Below, in pieces: positions 40,201 through 49,200 of a stretch of DNA of 64,000 nucleotides. The notes under the pieces are model-generated. The model was not told the DNA's origin. It made no database searches and was given only the letters and a program-made list of their open reading frames with translations. Origin of the DNA: Patiria pectinifera (taxonomy: Eukaryota; Echinodermata; Asteroidea; Valvatida; Asterinidae). The translations under genes were made by a program, and so were the position numbers. The stretch is from contig CM057142.1 in assembly GCA_029964075.1 (NCBI GenBank), positions 5,161,770-5,225,769 of the forward strand, given 5' to 3'. Every line of letters starts with the position of its first letter. The stretch's first letter is position 1.

Positions 40201-43200
40201 CATGGGCGTCAATCCTGGGGGGGGGGGGACAGGGGGACATGTCCCCCTCCCCCCCCCACACTTTTTGAAGGGTGGGGGACACAATATCAAATGTCCCCCC
40301 CCCCCAGATTTTTGAACTCGTGTCCCATTTACAGGGCCCTATTATATACTTCAATGTATCTTTTGCTGAAAAAAATATTGGTTAAAGTGGTCAGAAATTG
40401 CCTCAGATAGCAACACAGAGCATTTTGAATCCAAATTCTGGTAGCCAATTCAATGACTCCAACCTCGAAAACGATGTTCAAATAATTATCTTTTGTTACG
40501 AAAATATTAGTTAAAGCATGGAGAAAAGTGGTAAGAAGTTGCTTCAGATCGCACCACAGAGCATCTAGAATCCAATTTTTTCGGGGCCCTTAGGCGGGCC
40601 CCGAACCCCTTAAGCGGGCCCCGAACCCCACGCCGTAAGGGCTTCACGCTTCGCGCTCGCATCAGTTCTGATCAAGGTATGTCCCCCCCCCCCACTTTTG
40701 AGAAGCGATTGACGCCACTGACAGTGCACTGTGGATTGCATCCTGTGCAGTGTTGTTCAACCATTGTTAATGCTCTGATACTCTCACCAAATACTTTTTT
40801 TGCCAGATTTAAAAGTGCCCACATTATTATTTGTATTCTAGGGTATGAGTTCTAGACAATGGACTAATAAAAGAGAAATTTGAACAACTTGCTGGTATAC
40901 ATGCATACATATTTATGCATAGAGCTAGCTCTACAGGGTAAGTCCGAATGATCTGGACCCAAATTAAAGAAAATATTAAACATATGTAGCAATTTTCACA
41001 ACAAGTGCAAATGAGATATGTTATAGGCTGGTATTTTGGGCATTTCAAACAATGCAGTCACATCAGTATGCAATTCCAATAAATCTGTTGAACCATGGAA
41101 CCGTGGTCAGAGTGTTTTTTTTAGCGTGTGTGCTTTGCTAGCGCTTTTGTTCAAAATCGTACAATGGATAGGCTATGAAACTTTCACCAAATATGTAAAG
41201 AAGAATTGGTTCTAAAAGATCCGGTTTGTCAGAGTGCTTCTTTGATGTTCCTGGCAGTATCTTTCTGCTTATGATAATATATTGAGGATATTCCTCTTAC
41301 GGCTACGTGTCGGAACATGGTACCCAATTACCTGACGGTTGATGTCAGGAACCAGTTCCAGATTTTGGGATCCGGTATCCATAACCAACTTTACAAATTA
41401 CTTAGTAACTTCTCAGATGATGAAAAAGAAGGTTTTGAATGTCATCTATGGGAAACACATGGCTGAAAACCAGGCTGCATGGGAAACCAAAATATATTGC
41501 ACGTTTATGACACTCGCGAAAGTTGAAGTATACACCGTAAAGCTATAAAGCTGTACAATCTTGCTGTATTGACTCTATGTAGTATTATCTATTAACAATC
41601 TGAACAGCAACTCCCGCGATTTGAATTTTGGGGTAGGGTTTCTTTAACAGGTACCCGGATACCCGTGTTTTTTTTCAATCGGGTACCGGTTCCCGTACTA
41701 CCCGTAAGTGCCCACCCCTAATTCCTGTGAATTCCCTTTACACAGGAGATTGATTTTCACATTGTGTCAACAGTGTCATGATTCGCAATCCTCATGTCTG
41801 TTTTCATTCCACCATGCAAGCTTCAAATCATCCTTATAAAATGTAGACATAATTTTCATAAAATTTTGCAATGTTACAGGTAGTTTGGGTAAACATTGAC
41901 AAAATATGATGTCGTTACCCAAAACTGTCAGTCTAAGGATACAATGTATGTACCAGTATGATTTCAGGTGAGGCACAGAATATGAAAAAGAAACTACATG
42001 TAGAGAGTCCTTCTCAACTGTGTGAGAAGCAACAGCCAACAAAGATTTTTCTTTTTAAACTTGCCCTTTGCTTTTTCCCAAAATCCTGAAACAGAAACTA
42101 GACAGTCCTTCTGAACTGTATGGGAAGCAAAAACCAACAAAGATATAATAAAAAAAAAATTGCCCTTTGTTTTTTTCACCAAAATACTTAAGTATGCGTG
42201 AGTTCATTTAACTGTTTTTAGAGTTTTCAGAGGAATTTGGGGTGTGTCTTGCTACGATGTTCATTTGGCATCAGCTCAAGAAAAATTCAGTGAGAAAAAG
42301 ACTCAAATCATACCAGTTAATACAAATCACAGTTTGTGTCTGCATTTTTGGGGGGTTGCACCCCGAAAGGGAAAGTATTCAAATTGAACTGTTGATTTAA
42401 TTCCAATAAGATGTTAGTCGGGTGATTATTTTTATCAGGTGGCCAATCTGTGACTTGCACATTTTAAGCCAAAGATTCGTTATCTAGCTTTTTTGTTTTA
42501 ATCTGTTTTCAATTTGCTATATAAAATATGTATCGTATAACAAAATGATATACGTAAAAAATACAAGCAGCGTATGAAGCTTAAACACTGTCTTTACAAC
42601 AAAAAACACCTTGAGATTTTTCCAAATTATCTCAGGTACAGTGTGAACACGTGAGAGTGAGAGAAACAGGGTGAAATGTGAAACTGATATTTCCTCGAAA
42701 TAAAAGGTAGCCTTTTTTATAAATCCAGAAAGTACTACCGGTATGAGGAAACAATCAGAGCACATCCGTACATGCAGAAAAGACATTAAATAAGTCTAGG
42801 ACATATCATCTTACAAGTGTACCCTTGACACACGGAATTGCCTTTTATACTGTTCGGTGTCCAAAAAAAAAAAAACGGGTAAATTTAATGGGTTTTTTTA
42901 TTTCAGTTTCTTTTCAACGTTTTGCACTTCATCATGTTTCAGACTATAAACGGGGATATAAATTTATTCATTTCAAGCCCCAACCCCCCAAGGGTTCCTC
43001 AGGACTACCCTGCTAAATCCAACAGAGTCCAATGGTTACTTCCTGCTCAATCCAACAGAATCCAACTGTGCCTCATTTTTAGTTGTCTGCTGGATCCAAC
43101 AGAGTCCAACTTGGCATTATTTATCAGTACCCCAAAAGAATCTGACTCTGAATATGTGCTTATGTACAAGGGGTTTACTGCTCAATCCAACAGGCTCCAT

Positions 43201-46200
43201 CGGGTATGTGACATAGTTGGATCCTGTTGGATTCAGCAGGGTTAGGGTTAAATTAAACTCTGATTATATCTTACATGCTGATTCACACACACGTGTACAA
43301 TTCTGAGCTTTTTCAAGGTTTACCTCAAACAATACAATTTTTTTTGAGAGGGGGAGGGGATGATATTTTTCTACAAATCGGAAAAGACATTCACTTTTGC
43401 AGGAGACATCAAACTAATAATAAATCAGGCCACGTTTAGCAATGGCATTACAACTTCCACTTATTTTCGGCCTCACAATAATTCAGTTCTAGAACTGTTG
43501 ACTGGTCCCTGCCCCACTATCAGAATTGTAAACGTGGGAATCGAGAACCAGTCCAAAGCAAGCTACCGGTAAGTAACCCAAATTTAAAGGCATTTTTCCC
43601 CCAGAGGGCTGCGGATGCCCAAAATATAAAAATAAAACAAGTGCAGAAATCGTTAGAAGTGGGGGAACATTTTAATTTGTTGAAAGCACAGACCCTGACC
43701 ACCCAATCCTTCAAAATACAACTTCACGTTTTGTTGGAATCTGTTGGAGTGAGTACAGCTCAGTTTAGCAAACTGATTACGCTTTACATGGGGTTAGGCA
43801 ATAGGCATACATCTACCACCATAATCAGAGTCCACCAGTTTGAGTGTTGAGTTTACCATGGGCATGATGGTGTTGGGTATTGCAAGAGTGGGGAAGGTTT
43901 CTAGTACATTGTATTTTAGTAAATCACTCAAGGGGTTTCCCGGTTAAGGGTTGGGATTACACTAACTTACATGTAGGACGTTTAGGGAAGCTTTGCTAAC
44001 ATGGTTCGGCCCCTTTATTGTTTATTTGTTTCATTAAATGTCTCCATATTGTGAATTTATTTTTGGCCTATGATGGGAACAAACTTGTGTCATTGTTTTA
44101 TTGGAATGTTATTGTGTGGGAATGGGTTGAGAAATCATGGACATATGGACAGCAAATCTACATTTAAAAGAGTAATTAAAGGCATATAAATATGTATACA
44201 ATTCTCCATTACACAATGCTCGTAAACCGAAGTTGACTTGTTAGATTAGAGCACAAAGGCACATGTGAACATGTACATGATAACCTTGTGATAACTAATG
44301 GTTCCTGACAATTACTCAATAGCTTTTGTACACAACCAGTTATTAATTAACCATTACCTTCCCAAATCCTTGAAAATCCTCTTGGCAAAAATGGTGGATT
44401 TTGCAGGATTGAGGATATGGCAAAAATGTGCGTCTGATTTTGCAGGATGCACTGTGTAGTGGTCTTCAGCTGGATCTTGTGTTGTTTATGCTCAGCCATG
44501 CATAATTTTAGGCCTCTCCTTGAAATCCTCCACACTGCTCTAGGATGTCACTGGCTCTGCCTCAACATATTGACAGTGATTGCTGGAGGATTTTGCAGGA
44601 CTGAGGCAGCGGTCACCCCTCCAATGACCACATTCAAGAAATAACGGTTGTTTTTTGGTGAATTGAGGCTGTATGCAATTTTTTACGTTAAGGCAGTTAG
44701 TAGGATTTTGCATCCTAACAAAAATGCCTAGGGAGTTAGGGTTAAGGAACAATTTCCCATATTACACAATGCTCTTAAACCAAAGTTGACTTGTTTGATT
44801 AAAGAACAAAGGCACATTGTGTACATGTACATGATAACCGTGTGATAACTAATGGTTTCAGTCAATGACTCGATATCCTTACTTAACCGATCGAAAGATA
44901 AAATAAGTGCATATATAACATACATGTAACTTGTTGTTCAGAACCAGTTTTTAATACCATACGTACATACATGCATGTAAGTTTTCTCAGGAAATACTCC
45001 CAAAAAGAAACTGCTGGCTTGGAATAGTGACGACTGACACACTATAGAAAATCCATGCAAAACTATTGTTCTCGTTCAGTGACAGTTTTTGTGTGATTTT
45101 TTTATTACAGTACTTACTATTCTAATACATGCATAAAGAGGACCACAACTGCAACAGGCTCATTTGTTGTGTGTTTTGTTTTCTAAGTATTGTTAACAAT
45201 ATTATTTTTGTGTGGTCTTTATGGGATCTGTGGTGATTTTCACTTGAAAACTAACAAGGAATTTCACTGCAGCACACCTACATGTACTATGTAAGTGTAC
45301 AATGTTCAATGACTCCAAACTCGAAAATGATGTTTAAACAAAATTGGGTTCAAGTGGTCAGAAATTGTCTCAGATCGCACCACAGAGCATCTAGAATCCA
45401 GAATTTTTCAGGGCCATTAAGCGGGCCCGGACCCCACGCCGTTAGGGCTTCGCGCTCGCATAAGTGCTGATCAAGGTACATGTATGATACCCCCCCCCCC
45501 TTTTGAGAAGCGATTGACGCCCTAGGATATGTATGAGTACAACAATCATTGTTACAGTGTTACACTGGTAAATTGTTAAATATCCAGGTACCGGTACAGT
45601 TCTGCACAGTATCCATTACAAAACCCCTTTTCTGAGTAAAAATCTACTAGCCAGGGGGCCTTCGAGCAACAGCTAGTGTTTACAAACATTAATGCTCAAG
45701 TCGCTCATGGTAACAATGCACATGTGTACACTATTGCCCTTTCTGCAGCCAGGTCTTACATCATGCACAAAGAAAAGAAACCTAAGTCTGTGATTGGTCG
45801 TTACAGACAAAGGAACCAATCAACCAATTCCACAGAGCTCTAAGTACTAACAGAAAGATCAGAATATTGATAGCTATCTTTTTTGTTGGCCTATTTCTGC
45901 CTATTTTCATTTCGGATCAACTTCCCGGAAAAATCAATGAGCACATGCCAACACTACACAAATGAAACGGTTAGGTTAGGTTTGACGCAGGGGTAGATGT
46001 CTGTCTGGTTTGTTGTCAGGCCAATAAGCAATTCTACCCCTGTAAAGTTGCAAAAATAGTTGCTAAGTCATGTACATAGTTACAGTGATGGAAGGTGACA
46101 TTAGACACAAAACATGCTCAGAAAAAAATGTACTGAAGTACATTCTGCCCTACATGTAATTTACGCTATTTTTTCAAAAGCAATTGGACAAGTTTGTCAG

Positions 46201-49200
46201 AAACTGGGAAGTGGTCACAATTTAAATTGATCATTATGAGTTATGAAATCTGTTGCCTTCTTCCGAAATTGGATGACGTAGCAACTAAGTTTAGCAAACT
46301 GCTCAGAAAAAAATGTACTGAAGTTAAAGTTGCCCTACATGTAATTTACACTCTTTTTTTTTTTAAGCAATTGGACACATTTTTCAAAAACTGGGAAGTG
46401 GTCACAATTCAGATTGATCATTATGAGCTATGAAACCTGTTGCCTTCTTCCCAAATTGGCAGACGTAGAAACTAAGTTTAGCAAACTGCTCAGAAAAAAA
46501 ATGTACTCAAAGTAAAAGTTGCCCTACATGTAATTTACACTCTTTTTTTAAAAGCAATTGGACACATTTTTCAAAAACTGGGAAGTGGTCACAATTCAGA
46601 TTGATCATTATGAGCTATGAAATCTGTTGCCTTCCTCCCAAATTGGTTGACGTAGCAACTATTGATTAGCAAACTGCTCAGAAAAAAAACCCACTGTATT
46701 TGACTACAAATAACCATTAAAACTATGATGAAAATAATAATGCCAAGTCAAAAGTTCTGTTGCTTTTTACTTTTGTCCCTTTCTATCAATCTTTCGAACT
46801 TTCTTTCATATTTCATTGATTTTACTAGATATCGAAGCACTGCAGATCTACAGGTGAAGGCTTGTATTAACCTACATGTAGTTCACTTTCAATGACCTAA
46901 GAAAAATATGAAAAAAATGTACAAAGTGCAGACGAATGACATACAGACGACAGTAGTACCATACCCTATTAATGTACGTAGTTACTGATATGAGTCAGTG
47001 TTGATAAGAGCAACCCAGGACCACCCATGTGTTTGAGGTGTGATCATTTGTAGGTCACTAGTCATCCCATCGGTCGCCCTTTGGACCTGAAATGTTTCTC
47101 CCTCCCCTGAGAAATGAGGTACTGCAACTTTTAAAGTTTTTTATATTTACAACATTTGCAAACATCAAAAAACAAAACTACCCAATTATTATGAAATACC
47201 TTACTTAGACTGTAAGTAAATTGACCTATAGCGGTCGAATTGCGTCAAAGCAGCTTGTGAAATATTGTCCAATTACATGATATACAAAATGGCCGTGGAA
47301 TGCGCAAAATCTTAGAATTGTAAACAAAACTAAGTGTACAAAATTCCATAGGGTTGTTTAACGGGCGTGGCTAACTCGTAAACGGCGATAGGTCAATTAT
47401 AGTCTCAAGCATCCTGTGAAATCATGGCACCTGGTGTGTTGTCAATTTTCAAGAAAGTGGAATTTTTGTATCAATTTCCAACTTTTTTTCAAATACTGTC
47501 CCCAATTTACCAAATTTAGTCCACATTCTGTTTGCAATCGGCTACACATCCGTGAATGTGTGCAAGCCTGGCAGCTAGTCTGGTTCCCTGACCCAATAAT
47601 TCCCCGAAGTCTATAAACTGTTCCGTTTCGTCTGAAGTAGGGTCAGGGAACCAGACTACAAGAACAGCATTTTGGTCTTGGTTTTTCCAGAATCTATGAA
47701 CACAAAACGTAATAACAGGTCAGTGTAACAATATTTGCGATATAATACCGATACTAATCCCCAAATCCATCCATTTCTGAAAATAACAGCAAATGCAAAT
47801 ATACAATGTGTATATATGTGTATATACTCCCCTTTAATAATTAATTAAACTTAAGTTGCTTTCCCTTTCCCTGTGGTATTTTCAAGTTTCACCCTGAAAA
47901 TTACATTTTGTTTTTTGAAATGTGATTTTTTTTTTACCCCCGAAAAAGTTATTCACTTTTGAATGAATCGTCAATTTCAAACAAACAACATCTGCTAAGG
48001 TTTAATTAGTAACTACTTTAAGAATTCAGAATTATTTGTAACCAAAAAATAATTCATGTATCTTTTTGGTGTTATGGGCACGAAAAGCAACCCGTAATAA
48101 AACATATTTTCAGAGTGTTAAAAACAACCAAAATAGAAACAAAAGTAGTTTTCAGTGATGATGCACAATCAAACCATCACTCAATATGCAGATTTTTGTC
48201 AAGGAAGTATAAATCACATGTTTAAGTTTTACAAAAACATGTGCATGTATTTCTCTGCATAGCTATTTGGATCTTTGGTTTTTTGGGCCCCTGAAACCGA
48301 TACCAACATGTCTAAGTTACAATTTACATGTATGGCAACCTGTCTCTCATATGGCTATGGTGTCATTATCTGTTCCTTGTTCTATGGTGTCAGAAACTAC
48401 AAAACTAAATTTTAATTTGAATAGCCAGGGTGGACCACCTTGGATCTTCCTGGTCTCTAGGGAACAAAAACAACATGTGACACAAATATTGATACTGTGT
48501 ACAGGTGCTAGTCACAAATCAAACACGGGTGTACTAACAGTGATCATTACCAGTATGTATGCAATTTAATTTGCTAAGGCCCAGTTAAAATAAAAAACAG
48601 TTTCTCGTCTCTGCCGGCTTCCTTTTTTCCCAGCCGCCCTTTTTAAATTCATACATTCGCAATATATTTTGCGCATTGTCACTATTTTGTCGTTTCATAT
48701 GTTTCCAACAACATTGTCGCTACATGTATGTATACATGTACATGTAGAAAGGGGTATGCTCCGTTGGACACAATTTTGTATTAAAATGGTCAAGAAAATT
48801 TAAGAATCCATCTGCCAGCTTGGAAAATCTGCCATCTTGGGGAATAAAGGGGGGGAAAAGGCACCCGCCTCTTTTATTTTTTTTCAAAAAGGCTGGATGA
48901 GAAACTACTTTTTTTTTACTTGGCCTAATATACCGGTACTGCTTGGGTGATTTGGACAACAAGATTTAAGGACTCCATATAAGAGGCAAAAGCTTTTCTA
49001 AACTCTTTCCAAACAAATTCAGGAACTCTAACAATATTCAATTTTGTCTAAGAAGAATTTACACGCATGTTACAAATTCCGGTCAGCCTATAAAAGCACA
49101 TGTATAGGTCATGAATATTTGTCAAAACTATTTCAATAAGTCTCTCCTGTTGCTGAACATGCTGAATGAATGGCAGTATTCAGAAATCAAATACGTCCTG

